Shown here one piece after another: positions 38,327 through 51,758 of a stretch of 64,000 bases of DNA (its first letter is position 1; every line of letters begins with the position of its first letter). The translations under genes were made by a program, and so were the position numbers. Origin of the DNA: Otis tarda (lineage: Eukaryota; Chordata; Aves; Otidiformes; Otididae); the NCBI GenBank assembly GCA_026413225.1, contig CM048556.1:21739115-21803114 (forward strand), read 5' to 3'. A model generated the notes under the pieces. That model was not told where the DNA came from. It was given only the letters and a program-made list of their open reading frames with translations, and searched no databases.

Positions 38327-38390
38327 AAAAAAAAAAAAAAAAAAAATCCCTACTGCCTGGTGAGAGCTGGCAGAAAAAAAAAAAAAAAAA
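38327..38390. repeat. Two poly(A) runs, A20 and A17
   Basis: The runs lie at 38327-38346 and 38374-38390 inside otherwise GC-rich DNA. On the minus strand the first forms the T-rich tract in front of the exon-like segment at 38259-38306. Confidence 0.9.
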
Positions 38391-39438
38391 GCAGCCCCCC
38401 ACCCCCACGCTCGCCCGGAGCTCTCAGCCAGCCATCCCTCAGCCGGCGATCCCGTGCCTGCCAGGAGCGCGTTATTAGCAGCCTCCGCGCTACCTGCGAT
38501 CGCGGTTATTTATTTCAGGCACAGACGGAGGGATTGGAGGGGAGGGGGATGTCCTTTCCTTTCCCTCGCCGTGCTTTCAAACTCTGCAGGAGGGGAGCGG
38601 AGAAAAGGGAGGGGGGACCTGCAAGAACTTCGGGAGGGTCCCCCGTGGGCGCCCAGCACCCTGTCCTCCTCCCGGCAGAGGGTCACCCTCGCCGCCGGCG
38701 CTACGGGACTCCCAAATCCGCAAAGCCAGCACGTGCCTCCGCGCCCAGCAAGGGGCCGGGGATTTTGCTGACGTTGGAAGGGCAGTAAGTTCTCACTCCG
38801 CTCTCCGCACACAGGATAAGTCCCCTTCCCACCAAAACACCACCTCCCAGCACGGAAAAGGGCTGCGCCAGCCCAGGGCCATCCTCCCCCAGCACCCACG
38901 CTCTGCTCCCCGCTGAAGGTTTTAAACCCCCTGCCCACGCCGAGTTTCTGGGCAGAGCAGGGAAACGACAGCCCCCCGCACGGTTAGGGCAGACAAGGCT
39001 CTCGTTAAGAGTCCGCCACCGGCACGGCCGCCCGCCACGCCGGGGCGGATGAGACCGGCCCGCCTGGCGCCGGTGAGGAGAGGCGGCGATAGCAGACGGG
39101 ACGCGCGCGGCCAACTGGGAACAGGACCGGATCCCCCCACCCCTCCAGCCGGGACACGTATGTCCACACGGTTCTCCCCACGGCACGGGGCAGACGCGGG
39201 GATGGAGAGGAGCTGGCCAAGGCCATTCACAGCCCCCTGCCCGCAGGAAGGGGCAGCCCTTTGCGAGCACCGGCACGCACCTGAGTATGGTCAGAATACC
39301 CCCCAAAATTTCCACTGTCTCCTCTTCGGCAGCTGATGAAGGGCGCAGCCGGCTTCAGAGGCAGGGAAGGGCGGGTAAAAACGATGGAGACTGCGGAAAG
39401 CGGCTCACAGGCCGCTCTGGGCACAGAAGCCCGCAGCC

Positions 39439-39478
39439 AGGATACACAGACACTGGATACACTGGATATACTGGATCC
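39439..39478. repeat. Short tandem repeat of an ACTGGATAY unit
   Basis: CACTGGATACACTGGATATA and a further CTGGATCC give about three 9-bp units, with a related GGATACACA just before. It is imperfect and short. Confidence 0.75.
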
Positions 39479-42400
39479 ATACATTAAATACACTGCAAAA
39501 CCTGCAGCGAAGCTACAATCTCTTCTACCACATTTGCAGAGGACTTAGGGTTATGTCTGCATGTTGGGTTTTTTTTCCCCCCACGCACTCCTGCTCCAAG
39601 GGCAGGAGGGCATTTCAACCTCCGGCTCCCGACCTCCAGAGGAGGCAACGTTTTTCCTGCAGCCGGAGGTTTTGAGTCAGGAAACGACGCGCAGCTCCTC
39701 GTGACTGCCGCGTTCCGCTAGCCCTGCGCCGTTCAGCAGGACGCGCGAGGGATCACCGCCTGGGCGTCCGCACTTATTTATTTAAATCGGGCAGAAGAAA
39801 AGCACAGGCGGGAGTGAAGGGATGCCGCCCAGCATCCCCGCATCGCTGGGGCCCCACCGAGCCTGCTCTAGTTACATCAAGCTGCATTCCATCACCTTTC
39901 ACGCAGGCACTGACAGCTATCGTTGTTCCCAGAGATGGCCAACAAAGGAGAGAATCGGGAGGTAGACCCTTATAGACATCCAAACTCTGGAATCCTGCCT
40001 GCGCTTCCTACGCCAAGCGACAGAAACGCCAGGCAGGTTATTTACATCTGCCTGGGACGTCACTCGGGTCCAGCGCAGCCTCCCAACCCACTCAGAAACT
40101 GTACTGGGGAGAGCTGGGACGGAAGAACCAACAGACAGACATCCCGAGTGCGCGGGCAGTGTTTCCTTCAGCAAACTGGACTAAAAACGAAAGCAGAGAT
40201 CACGTCATCTCCAATGGAAGGTCAATTTTTTTCAACGCAGGGAAATAGGAAATGAGAGATCCACATTATTGATCACCCCGGTAACTCCGCTGCCTTCAGC
40301 CAGCGCTACACCCATCCCGACCTCGGCAGTGCGCGCCGAGGGAGTTGTCATCTGGCACGTCCCACCCTGCCGCTCTGATTGGTAAGGTGGATTTGGAGGA
40401 GGACAATTTTTGTAGAGGCTTGTTATGCAGGAGCAGAAACTGTACCGACTCCTCTCCTCCCGCTGTCAGCTGTTGATGAGGCCTGTGAATGCAGCTAACA
40501 TCCCACCCTCTCACTTCCCAGCCCTTGTTTACGCTAAGCTGATTTGAGAAGTAAACCAGAGGTTGCCAAGTTAATTCTCGCTCCCTGCGAAGGTGACAAA
40601 AGGCAACAAGGACCGGAGATGAGCCAAATCCCTGAGTCGGCATCGGCGCGCGCACACAAATCCAGTCCTGCCCGCATCAGCGGGGCAGCGACTCTGGCAC
40701 GCGCAACCTCGGAAAGAGCCCAGCTGCCAAGAAAACGCACCGCTGCCGCTCAGTCTCCACGCAAAGCATTCTGCAGGCGGCCAGCGGGCAGGGAACCAAA
40801 CCCAGAAGGGCTGCCAGAGCAGAGGGCGCAGCAGGAAGAGCCGCCCGCGAGCTTCTCCACCGGAGCAACCCCACAAAAATTCCTATTGCGTACGGGGAAA
40901 CAGCGGCAACTTCCCGTGCGCGGTATTTGGGCGCAGAGTTTGCACTGCAGGCTCCTGCCCTGTGATCTACCTTACAAAAAAAAGGTGATTTCTACTACCA
41001 AAGATAGTAAATAATTCAGTATTGCCTGAGACAATTTGAGGAAACTCCTCTGTTTCTGGAGAGGCACCGAAGATGTGCAACAGAAGAAAGTCTGTTTGGC
41101 TACTGCTTGCCCACAACTCCAGCACCATGGAAGGTGGGGATGCATCCAGCCGCACATCAGCACATTTGGTGTGCCTCCGCAGAGGGTCACGTCATTGGGG
41201 TCTGCCGGAGCTGCCGCGGAGCCCCCAGGGCAGCTCACACACCCGAGGCAACGCAAAGCAGCGCCGGGTCCCGCTGGGGCGGCACGGAACAGATTGTGCT
41301 TCGGTGAGCAGGTCCTTGGTTTGCCGGAGGGATCGCTCCAGAAGAAGTCCCCTGTAAGAACTCGTATTTCTCATTGATAACACAACGCCCCGTTCATTCT
41401 CAGCAGAGCCGCGCTCTGCTCACGTTTTACCTGTCACAGGCTCTAAAAGTTGCTTTCCCTGCAGAATAAAGACCAAAACCGGCTGGTGTGCTTCAGCCTC
41501 AGCTGCTTGTGGATCCCCATCGCCTGCACAACCCCCTTTACCACATTCCTGGTCTGGATCAACCAACTTTTGGGATAACCCAGCCGCTTGGTCTAAAATC
41601 TGTCCAAAGAAAACGTCCTGCAGCACGGAGCATCCTGCCAGCTCCCCGAGGGCTGGGGGGGGACACTGCTCCCGGCCCACTGCTGGATCACGCTTCCACG
41701 CTCAGCCCTGGAAGTCTCTTTTTTCTCCTGAATGTCTGCAGCTAGAGAGCGATCCAAAAGCAAAGCGAATGAGTACGAGCAGAAGAACACTTACTATCAC
41801 ACTGCACCGCTGAACAAGCAAATCCCCCTCCCCGTACCCCACCCAAGACGCGTGGAGTCATGCAAGGGACACGCATCACACCGACGACGCTCCCGCTGCG
41901 ATCCGCCGTCGGATCCAACACACGCAGACACCCTCTCTGCTCTCCCACCGGTATGCGCTACCGTGCTGCGGTGTCGGAGGGCAGCTTTTGGGTGCAGATC
42001 CCTCCTCTGAGACAGACCCAAAACACAACGCTGGGGCCCCAGACTTCATGGGTCATTTTCTTGCAACCTGCGAGAGCAATGAAGGAAACGCAGCAGCATT
42101 ACAGGGTTTCACCCAGCTCCAATCTCTTTTCTTCACCATATATTGCCACTGAAACCTCCTTTAGATCTCCAAGGCCTCCTTTCTTTAATCCCACCGTAAG
42201 AATACTGCTACAAACTGCCCTCTGGACGTGGAGACTTTTTCCAAGATGCTTCTCTCCCCTCCCCTTCTGCTGCCTTCACAAAGGGATTTCCCTTCCTCTG
42301 CTCTTCACCCCCCCTCTCTCTTCCCTCCCCAACCATGCTGCTGGCTGCGGGCCTCGGAGAACGTCCCCCAGCAAACGCCTCCCCGTCGGAATTCCAGCCC

Positions 42401-43850
42401 TGACCTGCCTCGTCCGCGTGGGAGCCCGAGCACGCTCTTCGGAGAGCCCCGTCACGCCGCGGTCCGTTCCCTGCTGCAGAACGCAGATGCTCTTCATTAC
42501 GTATCAGAAAGCACAAAAGTGTTCTTGCAGCCATCATCTCCTGATGGATCACATCATCATCATCTCCACTGAACCGCAAAGGCACCAAACCCTACAGGTT
42601 AATTAATGGGAAAGGAGGGGGATTCGTACAACCTCTGCTAGGAATTAGGCAGCCCGGCTTTATAAAGCAATCAGCCACGCTACGCAGCGATGAAATACGT
42701 GCCTTCCTCCAGGAAAAACCCCCAACCCTACGGAATACTGTCAGAACGGCCCAGTGCCTCTCAGATTAGCACAGCAATAACGGTGGCGCTTCGGGCTCTC
42801 GCTAAGTATTGTCATTATTTCTGGTACGTTACAGGATTGTTTGCTTGTTCTGCAACAGGAGGTGACATCTTCAGAAGCCTTAGATACCAGCGTCCTCCTG
42901 AACCAACTCCGGCACCAAGACAGCTTCAGTCATAAATCACAGGACTTGAACAAGCGCATAAAAATCACTTGCTCCGGTGTCAGCGATGGAGATCTTGCCG
43001 TTTGCCACAGGAAGGGAAAAAGACGATTCTCCACCCTCTTGGAGCTGCAGACCAGTGGCACGAGCTCTTCCCCGACTTACACCGCAAAGCGGCGGCGGGG
43101 ACAAACAGGGGAGCCCAAACTCGCGTGTCTGCTCCAAACCACTTCTCCAGTCGGGATCGGCCACGTGTACGCACGCTCTGTACGCTGGCACATATAACTG
43201 GAGTTATTGCTAATTTAATTACTTATATTTGGCATTATTAATTATTCAGTATACGTACATTTACAGTCCCAGCGCAAAGAGACACCAGCCTGCTCCAGGC
43301 AGAGGTGCGCATCACGTCCGGCTCGCTCCTGTCAAAGGCGGCACACGACGGGCCGGGCCACGGCCACGCTGTCCACAGGCTCTCCTCAAAGGGCTTTTGG
43401 TTTGATTTCACTAAAGCTTCAATTTTTGAGAGGACAAAAAGAAACTATAACTTTTGTGAAAGCCCTAGTGGAAAACCACGATTTGGAAACCTGCTTTTAA
43501 AAAGCAATCGTTTAACGAGGTAAACTGTTCCGTTCACAGCACACCTCCCAGACACACGGACGTTCCTCCCAGCCGACGCTGTCCCGCGGGACGGCCGGGG
43601 CCAGCCGCAGCCCGGCCCCGGGAAGGCAGCAGAGCTCTCAAGCGCCGCACCTGCCTCCCGGACCCACTCCTCTGCCAGGCCTCCGCCGACCCCATCCTGT
43701 TCACCGTTCCCTCCTCCCGCTCGCCCCGGCTGACTGACAGGACGACTCACGCCGCGGCCCGTTTGGTTTGCTAATATCTTTCAACTTTTTTCCAATAGTG
43801 GCATTTTTTTAAAAAACTCCCACACCTGCCTTAATTAAACCACGGCAGCC

Positions 43851-43880
43851 TGTTGCCAAGGAACGTGCTCTGTTGCCAAG
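43851..43880. promoter_or_regulatory. Two RFX half-site-like motifs in tandem
   Basis: TGTTGCCAAG occurs exactly twice with a 20-base period; the first continues GAAC, close to a full X-box. The block lies in an A/T-rich patch with TTAATTAA just before. Confidence 0.3.
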
Positions 43881-44241
43881 ACCTCTGCTTTAGAGGCAAA
43901 ATTAATAACCCGCAGGCAAATCCAGCTCTTAGGGCGATGAGGAAAGCACCCCAGTTCAGATCCCAAGCCCGCTAAAAGTCTCTCCAGCATCCAAATCTTC
44001 TTTCTTTATGTCCATCTGTTACTGGCCCTGCCCTAGTTCTGCTTAGTCGGGGAAAATCCTATGGAGATTAAAAAAAGGAATAAAACTACATTTGAAAAAT
44101 AAAGGGCTTTACAAGTAGTATAATGCTCGCCTATAAATTCATTTTATTTACGTACTTAGAGAGAGATCTGCAGCCAAAAAGAATTCTTTTAAAGAAAACT
44201 AGAGCTTAATATTACTATCCAGGAGAAGATCTACAGGGAAA

Positions 44242-44284
44242 CAATAGATGCTCCCCCGGGTCATGCAATAGATGCTCCCCCGGG
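44242..44284. repeat. 24-bp direct duplication
   Basis: CAATAGATGCTCCCCCGGG occurs identically at 44242-44260 and 44266-44284, separated by TCATG. The perfect match suggests a recent duplication or a minisatellite starting point. Confidence 0.92.
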
Positions 44285-46448
44285 CAAAGGTAGATACCCT
44301 GCAACCACGCTCCTCCCTCTTGCCAGGAGGGACGATCCCTTGCAGGACCCGGGGACAGAGCCATGCCCCATGGTCCAGGGGCTCTTACAGCCCTCCCCTG
44401 TCACAACAGCAAAAGCTGGATTCACATCTGAGCTCCCCTCCGTCCCCTCTCTCCCACCCAAACCCAGTGGAGATCTCGCTGGAGCTGGGTGCCTTCAGAC
44501 CAGGCATCCCAACCTGGTCCCACACCCACAAATACACACTAAACCCAGCACAGAAAGGCTTTTCCTCCCGCGGAGAGATCTGCGCTGGCAGGAACCAGAG
44601 CGGTGAGACGGCACCGTGCTCCAGCCACGCAGAGCTCCCACGGAACTCCGCGGGATTACGGCTTGAACAACAAATTTACAGCTTGGCTCTCGTTAAAGAA
44701 AGCTGTTGTACAGAAAGCGGGCAGATCGGTCTTCCAAGACCTCACATCTCCATCAGGCCAGCGAAGGCTTAACGAGCAGGTCACATTTATAAGGCTATGG
44801 CCACAGTTCATCAAAATGCACACAGCGATGCGGAGGAGTCTTTCATATTCGCCCGTCGCTCTTCTAGCTCCATTATTTAATACAAGCTGTGACCTGCGGC
44901 CTTGCACGCCGAGCTTAAGCAATTCAGTTGGCAGGCACGTTCTCACGGCCTCGGTGGGTCCCAGTTACAGGTGCGTGGTAAGAGACCCTCAGCCAAGCAA
45001 GGCGCGCAGAGAGGAGCGTGCACTGGAGTAGGGAGGGCTCCCCGAGCAGCTGACCCTCAGCCCTACAAGTATGGGATGTCCAGAGATGGACAGCCAGGAC
45101 AACGAGGAGTGTTTTCGCCCATCTTCTCTAGGATGACGTACATTTGGTCCTTACACTCATATTTTTCTCATGAGCCTGGATCAGGTCAGTCTCAAGGTTT
45201 CTAGCGTTTTCCTGTGCATTTCCCTCTCTGCGTTCTCCCGCCTGCCATCAGCTGTGCCGGCCAGGACGCAGCTGGGCAAGGGAAACAGGCAGGGAAAGGA
45301 GCAGCTGGGACCAGCCCCAGCCTCACCAGGAGAATTTCTTGTGCTGGAGCATCATCTGCAGCTCCAGTCAGCGTAAGGAAACCTCTTTGCGGAGTCCCTC
45401 GGTTAACTGGAACCATTGACTTTCAGAGTCAGGAAAGTCACCCAGAGAGACGCTCTCCTTCAACAGTTGAGGCTGCTAAAGCATCGTGAGGTTTCCCTTC
45501 GAGAGAGCACTGCCTTGAGGCACCCACCGGAGTCAAAAGAAAGGCAGAGAGCCTCTCTCTTCCCCACCCACCATCCGCAGGGGGATGTAAATTCACCTGA
45601 TAAATAGTACTGCACACTGAAGGCCGCAGCTCCTCAAAACTATTGAGCACACTGCTTCCATCCCAGGCTGCTTGTCAGGACCCCTGCAAGCCCCACAGTC
45701 CCCTCACCAGACCTTCATGGCCACAGCCAGCCCGCAACTCTTCCCCACTGCGAAGGAAAGCATCAATCCTTTCATCTTCAAAAGTATACAAAAGTCACCT
45801 CTGACACTGCCTTTCTTAAAACTTCCATCCCTGCTCCCCTCCCGAAACCTACAGCTCCACGCTGGCGTCCTTTGAAATGTTCAAAACTCATCTGCCTCCA
45901 ATAATTACTAACCCAACGGTTTATAATTCCAAACGAAATGAGATCCCTCCTGGGCGTGTTTTATTATTGCGGAGGAAACGGGCCATGGGCTCAGGGGGTC
46001 TCTGGCTTGCCAGGAAGAAGGCAAGAGGAAGGGGTATCGCCCTCCCGCTGCTCCCACGACTTCCATTTCTGCCTCGCCACGCGGTACGTCACGCCGTGTC
46101 GGTGCAGCGGGGCGTGCGGTAACACGAGGAGACAGGCAGATCCAGGAGCAGCCAAAGGTTTCCCCACGGAAGCCATTTCACAGCAGGGATGCTCGACAGC
46201 AAAAACAGGGTGTAAAACATGGACAAGGATCATCCAACCTCTTCCAGAGCACTTACAACTTCAGGTCGTAAACCAACAGAAGTCTACACAGGTCAAATCT
46301 CACGAGCAGTTATGAAACTGTAGTCAGACAAGCAAAGGGGTTAAAACCAGCGACAGTACTGCCCGGAAAGCCTCTCTGTAGAAAAGCAATTCCTTTATTA
46401 CACGCACATCCCACGCGCACCCAAAGCCATACATACGTCGCATCCTCT

Positions 46449-46460
46449 CCCTCTAGTGGC
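46449..46460. promoter_or_regulatory. CTCF-core-like site
   Basis: CCCTCTAGTGGC is a well-known form of the CTCF core (the reverse-complement motif reads GCCACTAGAGGG). The flanking bases only partly fit the longer consensus. CTCF binding cannot be decided from sequence alone. Confidence 0.35.
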
Positions 46461-47122
46461 TGGAGGCTTGGAAATTAAGAGGATGGAAAACAACCCCGCA
46501 ATTCCTGGAAGCAAATGGAGTTGTCCCAGTCTGTTTGTCCCCCAAAACTCCCAGAGAGCCAGCAGGCAGTAAGCCCAGAGAAGGTATTACATCCTTTGCA
46601 ACAGGCACTCCCCACGAGTTCTACACAGAACAGGATGCAGTGAGCTGGTATCCAAAATTCAGCCTGCTTCCGCTAGGCACCAACAGGTTATCGCACCAGA
46701 GTCACCTACCGACACGCTTTGCCTGCGTGCGCTTGTTCTTCTTCTCCGCAACCTTCCACTTTGAGACCAGGACCTGTTAGTGCCCCGTTGCCAAGAACGC
46801 ACAGGAGCCGCTCCACGCGTATTCCCACCGCCCCACCCCACGCCAGTCAGCCTGCCGCGTCTGCTCACACCTCACAGCGTCAGCGTGCTTCTCGTAAAGC
46901 GCGAGGCATAAAAAAAAGTCACCCTGAGACGGTCTGACCGCACAAAGAGAGCGCTAGGGAGACAGACCAAGCGCATAACTCGTGATGATATCATACAAAA
47001 AGCTCCACAATAAACTGTTTCTGAATATACTTATCTTAGCGTTAGTGTTGCTCGAGGATTTTAAAGAAAATATCGAGCTCTGTAACGCTCTTTAGGTTCC
47101 CAGGTTTGGTTGCCTGGCTTCT

Positions 47123-47132
47123 CTATTTATAG
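47123..47132. promoter_or_regulatory. Perfect MEF2-consensus site
   Basis: CTATTTATAG fits CTA(A/T)4TAG. A second perfect site, CTATAAATAG, is at 61651-61660. About one such match is expected by chance in 64 kb, so the evidence is weak. Confidence 0.2.
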
Positions 47133-47927
47133 CGGTGCTGGGATTCAATTTTAACATCAGCCTTCTGCCGCTCAGTCCATCCTGTCAGGATAACTAGCAC
47201 GGTACACGACCTTCATTCTAAATAAACGTGGCGTTGTTTAGAAGGACAGCATTCTTGGAAGGAAGACAGCCGGTTCAGAACAGCTCCTTTCCACTAACTG
47301 CAATACAACTCTACCTTTGCATTTATTTTGCTAAAAAGTCAGTCACGCTCAATAGCATCATTACATCAGCACAAAACGTATGTGTGTGGGCATGAATTTT
47401 CTCAATAGCAGCAAAAAATGCTCTTATAAAAGGCTAAGGAAAAAGGAAGCGAGAGGTGAGGGACGTTGTCCAAGCGAGCTGGTGGTTTGGATTCAAAGGT
47501 AATGCTTGCAGACACTCTGTGCAGGCTTTCCAGGCTTGCGCGCCAACCAGAAGCACACCCGAGGCTTTTCAGCACCCTGGGAAAAAGAAGGTGAGCTTGA
47601 AGGGGGAAGGTCTCGAGCTCTGCACAGATTTGCACAACCAGGAAAAAGACATCCAGAAGGAAAACCTGCTTGGAACTGGCCTGGGAAAGATGATCAGAGG
47701 TCCCCACAACCCCTCTGGCCCTTGTCTCAGCCGTTCTCCCCCACGACCCTGAGGGGACGCACTGGGACGAGCCCGGCAGGGGCTTCTGCGGGAGCAGCCT
47801 CGCTGCGTGCCCGTCATCACCGAGGCGCTGCTTTTCTGAAGTGGATGCAAACCAGAACACGCTCGCCCGAGCAGATGTCGGAAAGAACCAGCGAGGCAGG
47901 CAGATGTTAAAAACCACACTCACGCCA

Positions 47928-47967
47928 AAATCCCATTAAACCATATTTAATCCAAATCCCATTAAAC
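47928..47967. repeat. Short direct repeat, 14 bp
   Basis: AAATCCCATTAAAC is present at 47928-47941 and again at 47954-47967, with an A/T-rich spacer. Confidence 0.85.
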
Positions 47968-50900
47968 TGCCCCAGCCTTTTCCTGCATCTCGTTCCCAGA
48001 CACTCACGACTGATGAGTCAGGTCCACCCTTTCCCTTCCCAAACTGCCCTTCACCATTTGGTACTCTGATTGGCAGTGAAGCTGCTAATTACGTCCCAGA
48101 TGTGCCACACCATCACTGCTGGGTACAAGGCATTACACAGCGGCACAGACTTTAAGAGCCCGTGTGATGAAGTCAGAACACCATCCACCGCCTTCCGGAG
48201 CGCTGAATACACCCGTATTTCACTGTACGCGTGTCTATTAGCTATCTCAAGAGCAGTCTCTACAGTCCCTCAAGAAGGCAGTTTGCTATTTATACGCAAC
48301 GTGCTTAGCGATTTTTGTCACTGAAGTTGCACGGAGATATTCTACACGGGGCTTTTCGTCCTTAGAAACTTCCACATGGGAAAAATCGACGCTACAAACT
48401 AATCTTTGCAGGTTCTTAGAAAGGGATGTTGTTGTCGGGATGAGTGTCCTAACGCCTCCGAGAGCGTCACTCCTGTAAACTGACAATTTTAACCATGTTT
48501 AGAATACGGCATGAGAAGTAACTTACACAGGAAGCCATTGAAATTTTTCCTGTATTCTACAAGAACGGTAGATTTTTGTGGTTTACCCTAGATTTTCACA
48601 AAGTAAAGATGCACATAGAGCTCCTCAGAACAGAAATACGCAAGATTACTTGCACAAACCAGGTGAGACTGCAAGGGCATCGTTTCAAATCTTCCCCAAA
48701 ATCTAAAGCTTCTGGAAACACAAGCAGCAGACGCATCGGCTCACACGGCTAAAGGCAATCGCCGCGACTCCTTAAGATCTCAGCTGTGAAAAAACAAGAC
48801 AGAATCAAAGGCAGAGTGCTAAAACAAACGCTGGGCGTGTGGCCTTTCCGCCAGACGGGACCTATAATGGCATTTGAAATGCCTGAAGCGCACAAGACCG
48901 TTCAACCGACCTGCACCGGGGGCTATAAACGCAGCCAGAAAACTCCGAGCGCGCTGAACCACGCTGCCAGCTTGCCGTCTACCACCTCGATCCTGCCGGG
49001 GGATTTTTTTTTTTTTAAAGGGAATAGGTTGGAAATGTACAGTGTTGTTTATATAACTCCATTTTTCTTAATTAAGCCATGTTGTGAAAATAAACAAAAA
49101 GCGGCCTTTTGGGGATAGCAGACTAAGCATAGAGGCATTACACAAACACTCCCGCGTGAGGCGAAAAGGTGCGAAACACCGAACGCGTGGCTTGTGTTTG
49201 ACTCTGCTTCCGCTCCGCAGCGGTTCGGTTCCCGCAAACCGCCCCGTTAAGAACACCCGCATCCCACGCAGTTCACAAACCGGCGGACGGGAGGGGCTGC
49301 CTCTGCGTCTCCAAACGATGCTAATCTCCCACTCACGTACGGGCCTTTTCCTTATAAAGACACGTAAAACCATACAGAATTTCCTCAGGCTCTGAATCTG
49401 GGAACGTCCCAGCTGGCACAGAGCAACACGGGCAGGGAACGCCACAGCGTAGCCGAGAGACGCGGCTCACCGCCGAGCAGCAGCTAACGACTCACCCGCC
49501 AGGCACCGCAGAATTACTTCAGCAATTTCTTCCTTCCAAGTCAAACGTCCATCGTCGCTCACTGCTAAAGTTCCTGGCCCGAAGACGCTCTCCCTTACAG
49601 CTGCAGAACCTGCGTTACCGCGGTCGTACATCCAAAGCGCCGGTCAGCAGATCAATATGACACACAAACTCAGCAGGCGAACAGGTTCTGCAATATTTTC
49701 CCACCTTCTTCGGGACTAGCTGTATTTAAGAGATGCCTTCACAGCAGCGACATACCCAGGAGAGGGATAAACTCGCGAAGCGGAGGTGCGGCGGTGAGGA
49801 GCTCTCGCCGCCTGCCCGTAGACGTGAAGGGGATTTTCCTGTGGGAACTGCTCAAAACCAGCTCTAGCCGCGTTCTGATTACACCAGCAGCTCTAACCGG
49901 TGCTCGGGTTTATTTGGTTACATTTCCTCCAAAATATTTCCCGAGGTTTTTTTTGAGCTTGCAAAACTTTACTGCAAACTGAAGAAAAATTGTGTTTTGG
50001 CAAAGATTCCCAGAATTGCCGCTCGTTAGAGAACATTTTTGCTAAACGATTTGCTTTGATACCTACAGTTCCAGCTGGAAACCAGAAAACCATTCTGCTG
50101 AGCGCTTCAGCAAAGGGAAGGCCCCAGCATGGAGTGATTATTCCTCAGGAGTCTCATCTTTTCTCCAACGGGAATCTAGACTTTCCCCTCCGATTTTGAT
50201 GTTTTAAAAGAAAAACAATGGGAAACCTCTTTCAATTAACTCCACGAAAAAAAAAAAACCACCAACAAAAAGCGGAACGAGCACTCCTCGCCCTGTACGC
50301 GCCACGCGCAGAACAGAGCGTGGGTTTGACGGACTGAGGCACCGCAGCGTATCCGCTAAATCCTCCTGCCCTGCCAGTCGTGGTTCCACGCCCCGCTCGC
50401 GCTCTTCCACGCCTTACGAGACGCTCGGGCCCTGCTTTCTGGCGACACGTAAAACTCCTAGGATCACCTGGGCCCAGGTGGCTGTGACAGCATGGAGGGA
50501 AACCGGCTCATTGTGATCTCTCCCCTCACCTGAGTTTTTTCTTTGTCTTTTCTCCCATTTTTCTTGCATTTCAATCTTATTTTTAGCATTTACTAACAGC
50601 TCTGGTCCCCCACCCCAGGTGGGGCCAGCTCCCGCCATAGCGCGGGTGTTCTCCGCTCCCACTGACTTCGAGCCCACGGAAAACCGACCGAGCGGCAGGG
50701 CTGAGCTCCAGCGGCTCTTAAATATTCGCTTTTTTTGTAATATTCCTAATGCTGGATCTCATAAGACCTCAAATCATTTTACGCTCATTTACAGGAATTA
50801 TATTCACTATTCCCTTTCACTGAGACGGAGCGAGCTGTTGAAGGCTGCCATTATCCGACAGCCCACGGAAACGCCGTACAATAGATTAAGCCTCGAAGAA

Positions 50901-51758
50901 AAGCGCACTCAAACGCACGTCGTACCATAGCCATAGTGGGGCTGATCACAAAATTGCCACTTCTGCACAAAACGCTCACAGATATTAAAACTGGCTTAGG
51001 TTGCCAAGGGGTTTTGTTTGGTTCTTGGTTGTTGGTTGTTTTTTTTTAAACAAGCTTTCTGAAGAAAATTTTCAGTTTCAGCTAAAACGTAAAAGCTAAG
51101 AGTGTCAATAACGATACCCAATTGCAGTTCAGAGTCTTAAAACTTTGATTTTTTCTTATTTGAGCCTTCACCCTCAAAAAGAAGGGAAAAACTTCCAGGT
51201 AGTAGAACAAACACAGAAATTGGTTGTAAATCTAGTTTTCCGACCAAAACCCACAATCTCCATGGAAAACATTAAAGCGGCCCTTAGGGAAACCGTTCGG
51301 CATAAGCCTGGGTGCACGCTGGTCCATCACTGCTGCGTTAGTCGTGATGAATAAACCGGAGAAAACGGGGAAACGTCTTACTGGACACTGCAGGAGTTTC
51401 ACATCCGGATTTACTGCCAAGTCCCAAAACGTTACATCGCTGTTGTGCTCACTCAGTGGCTCTCGGTGTAACAACCCAGGATGGGCAGTGGTGCCAGCAT
51501 GGATGTTCTCCGCGGGAATACTCATGAGCTGGACTCAGAAATCTCACATAGCGATCACGCATAGCTCTGCAGTTCGCGTACGGGAGCTTCGTGTCGGCTC
51601 AATCGATCTTGGAGGTCTCGAGGAACTCGACCAAGCCTAGACGCACCACAGGAGCGCGAGGGAAATTGGAAACCAGTCCCCTGCGGACCATCCTGGACGT
51701 GACGAGCTATCCTGGTCCGTTCCTGTCCGCTGCCCTGCCAGGGACAAGGCAGCGCCCC

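Larger units (their letters stand above)
36850..39260. promoter_or_regulatory. Main CpG-rich domain, candidate promoter cluster
   Basis: About 2.4 kb in which CpG-rich segments dominate, broken only by poly(A) runs and a short A/T-rich stretch at 37690-37740. It contains a TATA-like element and first-exon-like segment on the plus strand (37011-37131), a G-quadruplex motif on the minus strand (37975-38019) and an exon-like minus-strand segment (38259-38306). In bird genomes such clusters usually mark promoters of developmental or neural genes. That is general knowledge and not proof here. Confidence 0.5.

Noticed and set aside
41420..41680. Minus-strand frame of 86 codons that looked somewhat protein-like, and an acceptor-like CCCTGCAG on the plus strand
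   Set aside because: I could not connect it to any family or matching splice donor; the plus strand is equally open. Left as unexplained.
41860..42606. 248-codon plus-strand frame
   Set aside because: Overlaps minus-strand frames of similar length, has no recognisable motif, and its composition follows local CT-rich DNA.
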